Below are positions 1 to 7,439 of a DNA stretch of 18,349 nt, one piece after another. The stretch spans positions 1 to 18,349 of the forward strand of contig JAATVJ010000343.1 in NCBI GenBank assembly GCA_014523515.1, given 5' to 3'. A program made the position numbers and the translations under genes. Under the pieces are notes generated by a model, which saw only the letters and a list, made by a program, of their open reading frames with translations, made no database searches and was not told where the DNA came from. How positions within the stretch are numbered: position 1 is the stretch's first letter; the number at the start of each line of letters is the position of its first letter. The DNA comes from Nitrososphaerales archaeon TH1177 (GTDB lineage Archaea > Thermoproteota > Nitrososphaeria > Nitrososphaerales > Nitrososphaeraceae).

Positions 1-1467
1 AAAATAACAACCAAGCGAGGCAATCATGTTATTGAGAAATTAAACGAATTTGAGTTTAAAATTAATGTTGATAATTCTAAAAGAATGAATGTACCAGTTA
101 CGATTTATGCAGATGATAATTTGATTTTGAAGATGAGTGAAGATAGAACACTAGATCAAGCCGTCAATGTTTCAACACTTCCTGGCGTAAAAAAACATGT
201 AGTTGTATTACCAGATGGCCATGAAGGATACGGTTTTCCAGTTGGTGGAGTAGCAGCTACGGACTTGGAAGAGGGAGTAATTAGTCCAGGAGGTGTAGGA
301 TATGATATTAACTGCGGAGTAAGATTACTTAGATCGAATCTTAACGTAAATCAAGTTAAACCTCGATTAAAGGATTTAGTAAATGAATTATTTAATTCAA
401 TACCATCAGGAGTAGGTAGCAAAGGAACTATTAAGCTCAACAAATCAGAATTTGATGAATTATTGATTGAGGGAGTAGACTGGACACTTGAACATGGTTA
501 TGGGTTTAAAGAAGATTCTGAAGTATGTGAAGAGAAAGGTAGAATGGAAGGAGCTGATCCTGAAAGTGTGTCAGATACTGCAAGAAAAAGAGGAGTCCCT
601 CAATTAGGAAGTTTAGGCTCAGGAAATCATTTTTTAGAAATTCAACAAATACAACAAATTTTTGATGAAAATGCGGCAAAAGTGATGGGGCTAGAAAAAG
701 GTCAAATAACAATATTAATACATTGTGGATCACGAGGATTTGGTCATCAAGTTTGTAGTGATTATTTACGTTATTCCGAACAATCTTTAAAAAAATACAA
801 TATTGAATTAATTGACAGAGAACTAGCATGTGTTCCAAATAACTCAATTGAAGGAGAAAATTATAGAAAAGCTATGAATACAGCTTTGAATTTTGCCTGG
901 TCAAATAGACAAATAATTACTCATTTTACTAGAAAAACATTTGAAAAAGTCTTTTCACTCTCAGAAACTGAATTAGATATGAAATTGGTTTATGATGTAG
1001 CACATAATATAGCCAAAGTAGAACGTCATAAGATTGATGGAGAAGGAATGAGAGAATTAATGGTTCATAGAAAAGGTGCTACCAGAGCTTTTCCAGCAGG
1101 GATGAAAGAGGTATCAGAAAAATATCGACAAATTGGTCAACCTGTATTCATACCTGGTTCAATGGGAACAGCTAGTTGGATATTAATGGGTAACAAAAAG
1201 TCTCTTGATTTAAGTTTTGGATCAACTGCACATGGAGCTGGAAGAACTATGTCAAGAGGTGCAGCTAAAAGAAGCTCTACTGTTGAAAAAGTAAAAAGCG
1301 AACTTGAATCAAAAGGAATCTATATAAAAGCATTGACAAAAAATGGAATAGTAGAGGAAACACCTCTAGCTTATAAAGATGTAGACTCCGTTGTAAATGT
1401 ATCAGATAAATTGGGGATTGCAACTAAAGTAGCAAGATTAGTTCCTATAGGAGTGATTAAAGGATAA
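1..1467 (+). CDS. rtcB: RNA-splicing ligase RtcB (5' end cut by window edge)
   Basis: RtcB joins RNA 2',3'-cyclic-phosphate or 3'-phosphate ends to 5'-OH ends using GTP and Mn2+; in archaea it seals tRNA exons after intron removal. Seen here, counted from Met at base 85: YDINCGVR with the metal Cys at residue 77, GSGNHFLE (His 182), HCGSRGFGHQ (214-223), VHRKGATRAFP (327-337) and STAHGAGR, whose His 384 is the guanylated residue of the family. The protein ends in the typical PIGVIKG. The frame is open back to base 1, and those codons (ending NSKRMNVP) match the usual N-terminus of archaeal RtcB. No ATG, GTG or TTG is in frame there, so the true start lies upstream of the window and Met 85 is internal. 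All catalytic residues are present. The next gene starts one base after the stop, suggesting an operon. Confidence 0.95.
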   Translation, partial: KITTKRGNHVIEKLNEFEFKINVDNSKRMNVPVTIYADDNLILKMSEDRTLDQAVNVSTLPGVKKHVVVLPDGHEGYGFPVGGVAATDLEEGVISPGGVGYDINCGVRLLRSNLNVNQVKPRLKDLVNELFNSIPSGVGSKGTIKLNKSEFDELLIEGVDWTLEHGYGFKEDSEVCEEKGRMEGADPESVSDTARKRGVPQLGSLGSGNHFLEIQQIQQIFDENAAKVMGLEKGQITILIHCGSRGFGHQVCSDYLRYSEQSLKKYNIELIDRELACVPNNSIEGENYRKAMNTALNFAWSNRQIITHFTRKTFEKVFSLSETELDMKLVYDVAHNIAKVERHKIDGEGMRELMVHRKGATRAFPAGMKEVSEKYRQIGQPVFIPGSMGTASWILMGNKKSLDLSFGSTAHGAGRTMSRGAAKRSSTVEKVKSELESKGIYIKALTKNGIVEETPLAYKDVDSVVNVSDKLGIATKVARLVPIGVIKG

Positions 1468-1468
1468 A

Positions 1469-1873
1469 ATGGAGGAAGATCCAGATATTGAAATTCTTAA
1501 AGCTAAGAAAATGCAAGAAATGATGCAACGTATGTTAAAAAAGAAAAAGGAAAGTATAGAAAAAGGTATTAGAAAACATGAGCCTTCTGAGAGAGAGATT
1601 TTACTATCATATTTATACGATAGAGGAGATGAAGTATTAAACTTAGCAGAATACCAATTTCCAACAGAAACTAAAGCAATAACAAATAAAATAGTAGAAC
1701 TTATTAATATTGGAGAGATAAATCGAAAAATTTCTGGAGGAGAATTACTATCATTATTTCGTTCATTAGGATTGAATGTTAAAATAAATACTACTATCAA
1801 AATTGAAGAGCATGGAAAATACGTATCATTTGCAGAGAAACTTAAGCAAAATAAAGAAAATGACGATAAATAA
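1469..1873 (+). CDS. PDCD5/TFAR19-like putative nucleic-acid-binding protein
   Basis: 134 residues. A charged N-terminal helix (DPDIEILKAKKMQEMMQRML, residues 4-23, followed by a lysine run) leads into a helical region at about 40-100. That region contains LAEYQFPTETKAITNKIVEL and GEINRKISGGELLSLFRSLG, which resembles the PDCD5 core, where a helix carrying paired Glu/Ala precedes a G-[RE]-I-x-x-KI-x-x-x-EL-x-x-L motif. PDCD5 homologues in archaea are small DNA-binding proteins. An extra tail (residues 101-125, KINTTIKIEEHGKYVSFAEK) follows and is not part of the standard family, so this may be a lineage-specific variant or a diverged winged helix. Its ATG sits one base after the rtcB stop, so the two are probably co-transcribed. 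The family call rests on pattern only. Confidence 0.6.
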   Translation: MEEDPDIEILKAKKMQEMMQRMLKKKKESIEKGIRKHEPSEREILLSYLYDRGDEVLNLAEYQFPTETKAITNKIVELINIGEINRKISGGELLSLFRSLGLNVKINTTIKIEEHGKYVSFAEKLKQNKENDDK

Positions 1874-1883
1874 AAAAAAGACG

Positions 1884-1912
1884 TTTTTTAAATAATATTT
1901 TTAATTATTTTT
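1884..1912 (+). terminator. Oligo-T termination region after the rtcB operon
   Basis: Three T tracts (six, five and five Ts) follow within 40 bases of the stop of the PDCD5-like gene. Archaeal termination commonly occurs at such T-rich stretches without a hairpin. The next gene converges from the other strand. Confidence 0.5.
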
Positions 1913-2017
1913 GTATATCATTATTAAAAGATAATAGCGATAGAGTGATTATTTTTATCATTGCCAATATATTCTCTAAAATATTAAATTCTAAATTTTT
2001 AAAATTCTATTAGACTT

Positions 2018-2035
2018 AAAAAATAGTAAAAAAAA
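2018..2035 (-). terminator. Oligo-T termination region after rpsK (minus strand)
   Basis: Read on the minus strand, an eight-T run begins about ten bases after the rpsK stop, followed by a six-T run. It is a plausible hairpin-less archaeal terminator facing the one of the rtcB operon. Confidence 0.45.
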
Positions 2036-2045
2036 GTTTGTAATG

Positions 2046-2453
2046 TTAGACTCTTCTTCCCCTTCTACCACCAGGCTTTCTGGTTGTATCATGAGGAACT
2101 GGAGTAACATCATCAATTCTTCCAATCCTAAAACCTGCTCTAGCTAAAGCTCTTATTGCAGCTTGCGCTCCTGGACCAGGGATCCTAGGTCCTACTCCGC
2201 CTACAGCACGAACTCTAATATGAAGAGCATTTATTCCTTTAGATTTTGCTGTATCTGCTGCAGATACGGCAGATTTCATTGCCGCATAAGGCGATGATTC
2301 ATATCTATCAGCAGTAACATGTCGACCTCCAGAACTAAATGATATTGTTTCAGCACCACTAATATCTGTAATATGAACTAAAGTGTTATTATAACTGCTA
2401 AAAATATGAGCTACGCCCCATTTATATTGAGTAATATCTTCAGTTTCAGACAT
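2046..2453 (-). CDS. rpsK: Small ribosomal subunit protein uS11
   Basis: uS11 sits on the platform of the 30S subunit and helps shape the mRNA exit region. The 135-residue protein shows the archaeal signature throughout: KWGVAHIFSSYNNTLVHITD, GAETISFSSGG, SPYAAMKSA, GPGAQAAIRALARAGFRIGR, the DDVTPVPHDTTRKPGG loop, and the basic end GGRRGRRV. I chose the ATG at 2453 over an in-frame GTG at 2468 for two reasons: a TATA-like element is centred about 29 bases upstream of the ATG, which fits a leaderless start, and the GTG would lie too close to that TATA box to be transcribed from it. The thiL gene ends only about 46 bases upstream, so rpsK may also receive read-through from the glmM-thiL unit. 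Length is normal for archaea. Confidence 0.95.
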   Translation of the reverse strand: MSETEDITQYKWGVAHIFSSYNNTLVHITDISGAETISFSSGGRHVTADRYESSPYAAMKSAVSAADTAKSKGINALHIRVRAVGGVGPRIPGPGAQAAIRALARAGFRIGRIDDVTPVPHDTTRKPGGRRGRRV

Positions 2454-2475
2454 AATCCTATAATTCACTTAATTT

Positions 2476-2487
2476 AGATATTAAAAC
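2476..2487 (-). promoter_or_regulatory. TATA-like element for rpsK
   Basis: Read on the minus strand this is GTTTTAATATCT, centred about 29 bases before the ATG at 2453. The spacing fits an archaeal TBP site driving a leaderless or near-leaderless mRNA, and it decides the uS11 start codon. Confidence 0.4.
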
Positions 2488-2499
2488 TTTTTTAATGTA

Positions 2500-3555
2500 T
2501 TAAGTAAAATGTAAAAATCCTTTACTTTTTAATAGAAAATAATCATTACTTTCTTTCATTGTTCTTTCATGTAATAATCCAAATTTATTATTGCATTTAA
2601 CAAAAACATTACCATTACCAGTCATCACTTTTCCTATTACAAATAGTGGCAAATGAAATTTCTTGCAAAGAAATTTTACTTTTTGAAAATTAGAAGGATT
2701 AACCGTAGCCAATATTTCATATTCCTCTCCGCCATTAAATATTAGATCATAAATATTTAGAGAATTAGTTTTTGCGAATTCAATGAGACCGATAGGAATT
2801 GGAATATCATCAATATAAAAATTAACTTTACTTTGCTTGGCCAATTCATAAAGAGATATTCCTAATCCATCACTAGAATCAATTGATGATGAAAAATACT
2901 GTCCCAATAACGTTCCAAATTGTTGATTAGGTTTTGGAAGCAAGATACGTGATATAGCCTGTTTTTTAAAAGAAGATATTGCTTTTGAATTGAAAAGCAG
3001 TATTTTCAATCCAGAGGAGGTATAACCAAATTCTCCGGATGTTATTACAATATCTTCAGCTTTAGCATTATTTCTCAAAGGAATATTGTTAGTTGTAGAA
3101 TCTAAAAAACCAACTAAAATACAATCAATTACTAATTCCTTAGATTCATTGGTATCACCACCAAGAAAAACTACACCAAATTCTTTGGAGGCTTTTTCAA
3201 ATCCTAAAATTAAATTTTTTATTTTATATTTTGTCCACGATCTAGGAATTCCTAGGGATAATAACGAAAAATATGGTGGTTTTATTCCTTTTGCAGACAT
3301 ATCACTAACAGCAGAGACAATACTTTTCCTTGCTATTTGCCATATTTTCATTTTTTTAACTACATCAGTACTTTCTACTAACATATCAGACTTGATAACT
3401 ATATGATAAGAATTGAAAGATCTAACTTTATTTTTTCTTAGATCTTTAAAAGATAATAATGATACATCATCTCTTATTTGAAATTGTGTTTTATTTTTTT
3501 TTAAAAGGTTAGAAAAAAATAAATCTATAATTTCTTTTTCATTTAATTTGGTCAT
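2500..3555 (-). CDS. thiL: Thiamine-monophosphate kinase
   Basis: ThiL phosphorylates thiamine monophosphate to thiamine diphosphate with ATP, the last step of cofactor synthesis. The 351-residue protein shows the family landmarks in order: an N-terminal RDDVSLL segment (28-34), SDMLVESTDV (56-65), the SAVSDMSAKG metal/nucleotide motif (81-90), GGDTNES (132-138), SSIDSSDGLG (223-232) and the ThiL-typical NGGEEYEIL (274-282). These are hallmarks of the PurM/ThiL fold, and GGEEYEIL favours ThiL over HypE, SelD or PurM. The start (ATG at 3555) overlaps the end of the upstream mutase gene by 17 bases, so translation is probably coupled. The C-terminal region after about 300 looks ordinary and complete. 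The functional link to the sugar-phosphate mutase is not obvious; shared regulation of housekeeping genes is the simplest reading. Confidence 0.9.
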   Translation of the reverse strand: MTKLNEKEIIDLFFSNLLKKNKTQFQIRDDVSLLSFKDLRKNKVRSFNSYHIVIKSDMLVESTDVVKKMKIWQIARKSIVSAVSDMSAKGIKPPYFSLLSLGIPRSWTKYKIKNLILGFEKASKEFGVVFLGGDTNESKELVIDCILVGFLDSTTNNIPLRNNAKAEDIVITSGEFGYTSSGLKILLFNSKAISSFKKQAISRILLPKPNQQFGTLLGQYFSSSIDSSDGLGISLYELAKQSKVNFYIDDIPIPIGLIEFAKTNSLNIYDLIFNGGEEYEILATVNPSNFQKVKFLCKKFHLPLFVIGKVMTGNGNVFVKCNNKFGLLHERTMKESNDYFLLKSKGFLHFT

Positions 3556-4876
3556 GTATTTTAATTATTCTTTCATTTACATTCTTATAGATAGAATTTA
3601 TTTTATTACTAGTTGATTCCATTGATATTCTTAAAACATGTTCGGTGTTAGATATTCTAAATAAAATCCAAGAATTCTCATCTAAAATTATTTTAATTCC
3701 ATCTAGCATATTAATTTCTGTTGAGTCTTTTTTAAATTCATCATATAATTTATCCAAAATAATTTTTTGTAATTCAGCATCTATCTGAATTTTAGTTCTA
3801 ATTTGAGAATAAGTATAGGAAATTTCAAGACATTCTTTTAATATTTTTTTATTAATTGTACTAATTAGAACACTAGCTAATATAGCATCTCTACACATAT
3901 TAAAATTAGGCAAAATAAATCCTGCACTACTTCCTTCACCTCCTGCATCAGCATTCTTTTCAATCATTTTTTGAACAACATTTGCTTCACCGACTTTAGA
4001 ATAGGTTAAATAACTTCCATGATTTTTAATAAAATTTTGAATAGAGATACTTGTATCTATACTTGTTACAAATTCTTTTGATTTAAAACTATACAACATA
4101 TTTGCTATACACAGCAATAGAGTGATATCTGAATTTAACTTTTCACTACTACTATTAACAACAACTAAACGATCTCCATCTAAATCAAATGAAAATCCAT
4201 AATCAAGGTTATGCGATTTTACAATAGATTTCAACTGTGATAAATCATCTATAGTAGGATCTGGACCTCTAGAGAATATACCTTTATTTCCACTAACATC
4301 ATAAACAATATGTCCAATTTTTTTTAATATACTATTAGCATATCCACATGCAGCACCACCTCCAGCATCTATGCAAATTCGTTTGTTATTGGGTAAATTC
4401 AATTCTTTTGACTTTTGAATTAATTCTAGTATATCGTTTTCATAATTAGATAAGAATTTCCAAGAACTTCCATATGATATAATTGGAGATATTTGTTGAG
4501 TTGATAAGACTTCGTATAATTCTTTTTCAAATATTCCACGTCCATCAATTAGGAATTTAAGTCCATTCCAATCAAAAGGATTATGAGATGCTGTTATAAT
4601 AATAGATCCATCAAATTTTCTGGATTCTCTAAATACTATCGGCGTAGGTGCTATTCCTAAATCATATACATCAATATTTCTTTCAATTAAGCTTGACTTT
4701 ACAATTTTTTTTATTATATCGCCTGAAATTCTAGTATCACAAGATACAAGACATTTTATCTTTTTATTTTTAGAATTTGTTAAATAAGAACCAAAGAGAG
4801 ATGATAATCTATAAATTTCATGGAGATGAAGGTCTTTGCCATAGATGCCTCGAGCTCCCGAAATAGATATTTTCAT
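3539..4876 (-). CDS. glmM: Phosphoglucosamine mutase / phosphomannomutase family protein
   Basis: Alpha-D-phosphohexomutase of 445 residues. Such enzymes move phosphate between C6 and C1 of hexose phosphates, supplying glucosamine-1-P, mannose-1-P or glucose-1-P for nucleotide sugars and hence for surface glycans. Visible motifs: N-terminal ISGARGIYG (5-13, where GIRG is usual); the phosphoserine loop TASHNP with Ser 97; the Mg2+ loop DLDGDR (231-236); the sugar-specificity loop GGEGSSAG (312-319), a variant of GGExSGH; and the phosphate-binding RISNTEHVLRIS near the C-terminus. The variant sugar loop does not separate GlmM from ManB, so the symbol is tentative. A TATA-like element about 27 bases before the ATG suggests this gene leads the glmM-thiL unit. 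The cupin at 14300 has a ManC/PMI-like sequence and could be in the same pathway, but it is not linked in an operon. Confidence 0.85.
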   Translation of the reverse strand: MKISISGARGIYGKDLHLHEIYRLSSLFGSYLTNSKNKKIKCLVSCDTRISGDIIKKIVKSSLIERNIDVYDLGIAPTPIVFRESRKFDGSIIITASHNPFDWNGLKFLIDGRGIFEKELYEVLSTQQISPIISYGSSWKFLSNYENDILELIQKSKELNLPNNKRICIDAGGGAACGYANSILKKIGHIVYDVSGNKGIFSRGPDPTIDDLSQLKSIVKSHNLDYGFSFDLDGDRLVVVNSSSEKLNSDITLLLCIANMLYSFKSKEFVTSIDTSISIQNFIKNHGSYLTYSKVGEANVVQKMIEKNADAGGEGSSAGFILPNFNMCRDAILASVLISTINKKILKECLEISYTYSQIRTKIQIDAELQKIILDKLYDEFKKDSTEINMLDGIKIILDENSWILFRISNTEHVLRISMESTSNKINSIYKNVNERIIKIHDQIK

Positions 4877-4898
4877 ACCAATAAGAATAGAAAGAATA

Positions 4899-4907
4899 GA
4901 TTTAATT
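4899..4907 (-). promoter_or_regulatory. TATA-like element for the glmM-thiL unit
   Basis: On the minus strand this reads AATTAAATC, centred about 27 bases before the ATG at 4876, which is the spacing expected for a leaderless archaeal transcript. Confidence 0.4.
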
Positions 4908-4970
4908 GTGTTACTAGAATCTAGATTATATATTAGTAAAAATAATTTCTTTATACATATTTAATGCTCC

Positions 4971-5045
4971 GCCTCTGTAGCTCAGCTCGGTTAGAGCGAA
5001 GGTTTCGTAAACCTTAGGTCGTGGGTTCAAATCCCACCTGAGGCT
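4971..5045 (+). tRNA. tRNA-Thr (anticodon CGU)
   Basis: A complete cloverleaf without intron. Acceptor 4971-4977 pairs with 5038-5044; D-stem GCTC/GAGC; anticodon stem AAGGT/ACCTT around loop TTCGTAA with anticodon CGT at 5006-5008; five-base variable region; T-stem GTGGG/CCCAC around TTCAAAT. The base after the acceptor (5045) is T, the discriminator typical of archaeal threonine tRNAs. The acceptor stem carries one U-U mismatch at positions 6 and 67. CCA is not encoded. It decodes ACG codons. An AT-rich TATA-like stretch lies near 4924-4935. Confidence 0.95.
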
Positions 5046-5108
5046 AATAAACAATTTTATGAAAAAATAATACTACATTTAAATAATATCATAATTGCAT
5101 TATAGAAT

Positions 5109-5495
5109 TTATGCACCTGTAATTGTTATTTTTCCATGAATCCATGCATTTTTAATTTCATCCAATTCGTGTGTTTTATGTCTTCTTCTTTCAACAACAT
5201 ATCCAGTTTTAGAATGATAAAAAATAACCATATCATCAGGATAAAAAGATATCATTGCATGATTAGCATAATCTGATGCCATATGTCTTAAATGTATATT
5301 CTCCCAATGAAATAATTCTTCAAAACTTCCATTAAAATGATAATAACTTCCACAAGGACACTCTATATCACGCCAATTTCCAGAAATATTTTGTAACCAT
5401 GTATTAGTATTACTGTTATTATTACTGTTATTGTTATTGTTATTGTTGTTATTATTATTATTATTAATAATTTTGATACTTTCAATATTTCTCAT
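5109..5495 (-). CDS. Hypothetical protein with N-terminal asparagine repeat
   Basis: 128 residues, not recognised. After MRNIESIKII comes a run of 13 asparagines (residues 11-23) and then a Ser/Asn/Thr-rich linker to residue 32. From about residue 33 the protein looks like a small folded domain: Trp-rich NWRDIECPCGSYYHF with a CPC pair (Cys 46, Cys 48), further histidines (53, 63, 68, 71), aromatic beta-like strands (MISFYPDDMVIFYHSKTGYV) and a basic RRRHKTHE segment. The CPC/His pattern could hold zinc, but this is only a guess. The homopolymer comes from an AAT/AAC trinucleotide tract in the DNA, so its length may vary between strains. A downstream start just before the folded domain is not available (next Met is residue 72), which supports the given ATG. 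A TATA-like AT stretch lies near 5522-5530. Confidence 0.7.
   Translation of the reverse strand: MRNIESIKIINNNNNNNNNNNNNSNNNSNTNTWLQNISGNWRDIECPCGSYYHFNGSFEELFHWENIHLRHMASDYANHAMISFYPDDMVIFYHSKTGYVVERRRHKTHELDEIKNAWIHGKITITGA
5400..5465 (-). repeat. AAT/AAC trinucleotide (asparagine-coding) microsatellite
   Basis: Twenty-two in-frame codons of mostly AAT and AAC (13 uninterrupted Asn, then mixed Ser/Asn/Thr from single-base changes) inside the 5109-5495 gene. The interruptions by AGT and ACT codons suggest an ageing slippage tract. Confidence 0.85.
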
Positions 5496-5588
5496 ATGCT
5501 ATTATTAATAAATCTGTTATCATAAATTTAAATATTTCAATAAATATATCTTTTAATAATGATTTTAATCTGAATAAATTATATAATC

Positions 5589-7412
5589 TTATATTTTTCG
5601 CTTTATTATAATATTTGATGAATCCATTCCTCTCCATAGAATTTCAAATCCCAGATATTTAAGAATATCAATAGTATATTGAACAGGAATATTATTATTT
5701 TCGAAAATTTCTTGTATTTTTATTAAATTATCAATATTACCAATTTCATCTTTTATTTTATTTAATTTTCTCTTGGAAATTAATAAAGAATTTTGAATGA
5801 TATAGTTTTCAATATGAACATTTGTACTTAGATTTGAAATAATATCAGATAAAGAATTAATAGAAACACCATAAACTTTAGATATTTCTTCCAGATTAAT
5901 TATTTCATAGTTATTTTTTAAAAGATCGACAATATAGTCAGTCATTGCAGATCTATATTTTTCAAGATTTTGATTCATTATTTTACTATCTATAGATTTT
6001 AAATAAAAAAGAATTTTTTTCATGGGAATTAAATTGTTTTTATAGATTATGATGCTATTATCATTTAACATAGAGTTTGGTGAAAGTTTTTTCAGTTCAT
6101 TACCTTCTGAAACAAAATTATTTTCGTTTACTGCTATCAAAAGATCATATTTACTATCATTTGTTTTTATAATCTCTTGAATTTTTTTAAATTTTCTTTC
6201 TAAATATTGTGGTGTCCAAAATCCTACTATTTCAAAATATATTTTTTTATCATATTTTTCAAAAAGAAAATCAGGGATAAAGGCTTTTCCGTTGGGCAAT
6301 ATTAGAGGATCTGGTTCTCTTATAAGTTTCCAACCTGTTCGAAATTTTTCAAATTGAGTAGCAAATTTTGCTTCAACAGAACTATCAAAATTAAGATTAT
6401 TATCATCATTAGAATCTTCAAATTGGTGATTATTGTAAAATCGGTCATTCATAGCATTAAGGATATATACATCGCTATCTGATGAAAGATTAAAATCATA
6501 TAGCTTTCTTCCTGAAATACTATTTTTAATTATTGATGCTTTAATATTCCATTTATGAGATGAAATAATTTTAGGAATTACTTTTGCTATCAATACACCA
6601 TATTTATTAGTTAACTTAAATATACTCAAAGGTCCATCTATGGAGCAAATTATATTGTCATTGAAATAAGATTTAAAATTATTGTTATCTATAATATCTT
6701 GTTTGTTTTTATCAGATTGAGTTTTTTTAGGAAAATTGTCTTCTAAATTCTTATGAACATTTTGGAGATTATACATTAGTCCAAATCTTTTAATAGTTCG
6801 TAATACTTGTTTCCAATTTGTTCCTCCCTTTATAGTAAATTCAAAATTAACCGAATTAAATAGTAGTGTTTGTAAAATTGCTAAATTATATGCTCCTAGT
6901 AAATGTATTGGTTCAATTGAACTAAAGCTTTCAAGGATTAGATAATCTTCTTGATCTAGCCACATCAATTTTTCTATATAGTTAGTGTCTATACCTAATT
7001 TCGAAGCCACATTCTGAAAAATTTTATCTCGTTGAAGATGATCTAAAGGTAATCCACCTTTTGAAGATTCCTCAAATAAAACTCTACGTAACGAAAAAGA
7101 TGATGGTAATTGAGTTACAAAATCTCTGGTTTTATTCTCTGAATAAAGGAATTTATTAATTTTGAAGATACATCGTCTTTCTAATAGTACAATGAGTCCT
7201 CTAATTAGCTTAAAATCATCATAACTATTCTCATATAAGAATAATCTTTTTTGTAATTCTCCTTTTGTCTCTTTTTTATTATTTGAGAAGTGAAATTCTG
7301 TTATTAATTTTTGAGCTAATAAAAGATTATCAGCAGATGGTAAACAAAATAAAGGAGTAATTCTTTGACCTTTATTAGTTATTTTTGTTCTTAATAATTC
7401 AAGAGGTAGCAT
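5589..7412 (-). CDS. bax1: DUF790 / Bax1-like structure-specific nuclease
   Basis: 607 residues. Bax1 (binds archaeal XPB) is the DUF790 nuclease that works with the XPB helicase in archaeal DNA repair, cutting bubble or fork substrates. The N-terminus (LPLELLRTKITNKGQRITPL) fits the family. The nuclease motifs lie near the middle: FDSSVEAKF (342-350, conserved acidic Glu 347), PNGKAFIPDFLF with PDF at 380-382, and EIVGFWTPQYLERK (394-407), a PD-(D/E)xK-type active site with Glu 394 and a following Lys. Beyond that the C-terminus (about 430-607) is variable and includes a helical, possibly helix-turn-helix segment (ISKVYGVSINSLSDIISNL). The usual neighbour, an XPB-type helicase gene, is not within this window; the gene sits instead 27 bases downstream of a CorA gene, perhaps co-transcribed. 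Length is normal to slightly long, with an Asn-rich insertion near 230-250. Confidence 0.85.
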   Translation of the reverse strand: MLPLELLRTKITNKGQRITPLFCLPSADNLLLAQKLITEFHFSNNKKETKGELQKRLFLYENSYDDFKLIRGLIVLLERRCIFKINKFLYSENKTRDFVTQLPSSFSLRRVLFEESSKGGLPLDHLQRDKIFQNVASKLGIDTNYIEKLMWLDQEDYLILESFSSIEPIHLLGAYNLAILQTLLFNSVNFEFTIKGGTNWKQVLRTIKRFGLMYNLQNVHKNLEDNFPKKTQSDKNKQDIIDNNNFKSYFNDNIICSIDGPLSIFKLTNKYGVLIAKVIPKIISSHKWNIKASIIKNSISGRKLYDFNLSSDSDVYILNAMNDRFYNNHQFEDSNDDNNLNFDSSVEAKFATQFEKFRTGWKLIREPDPLILPNGKAFIPDFLFEKYDKKIYFEIVGFWTPQYLERKFKKIQEIIKTNDSKYDLLIAVNENNFVSEGNELKKLSPNSMLNDNSIIIYKNNLIPMKKILFYLKSIDSKIMNQNLEKYRSAMTDYIVDLLKNNYEIINLEEISKVYGVSINSLSDIISNLSTNVHIENYIIQNSLLISKRKLNKIKDEIGNIDNLIKIQEIFENNNIPVQYTIDILKYLGFEILWRGMDSSNIIIKRKI

Positions 7413-7439
7413 GTTAAAAAAAGAAATAGCTTAAAACGA

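Noticed and set aside
506..847. Minus-strand reading frame of 113 codons inside rtcB
   Set aside because: It lies entirely within a clearly conserved gene and its translation is Leu/Phe/His-rich without any family pattern.
1438..1800. Minus-strand reading frame of 120 codons across the PDCD5-like gene
   Set aside because: It is antisense to a gene with operon context, and its hydrophobic composition is what the reverse of a charged helix gives.
3086..3406. Plus-strand reading frame inside thiL
   Set aside because: thiL has all its motifs on the other strand, so this is an antisense shadow.
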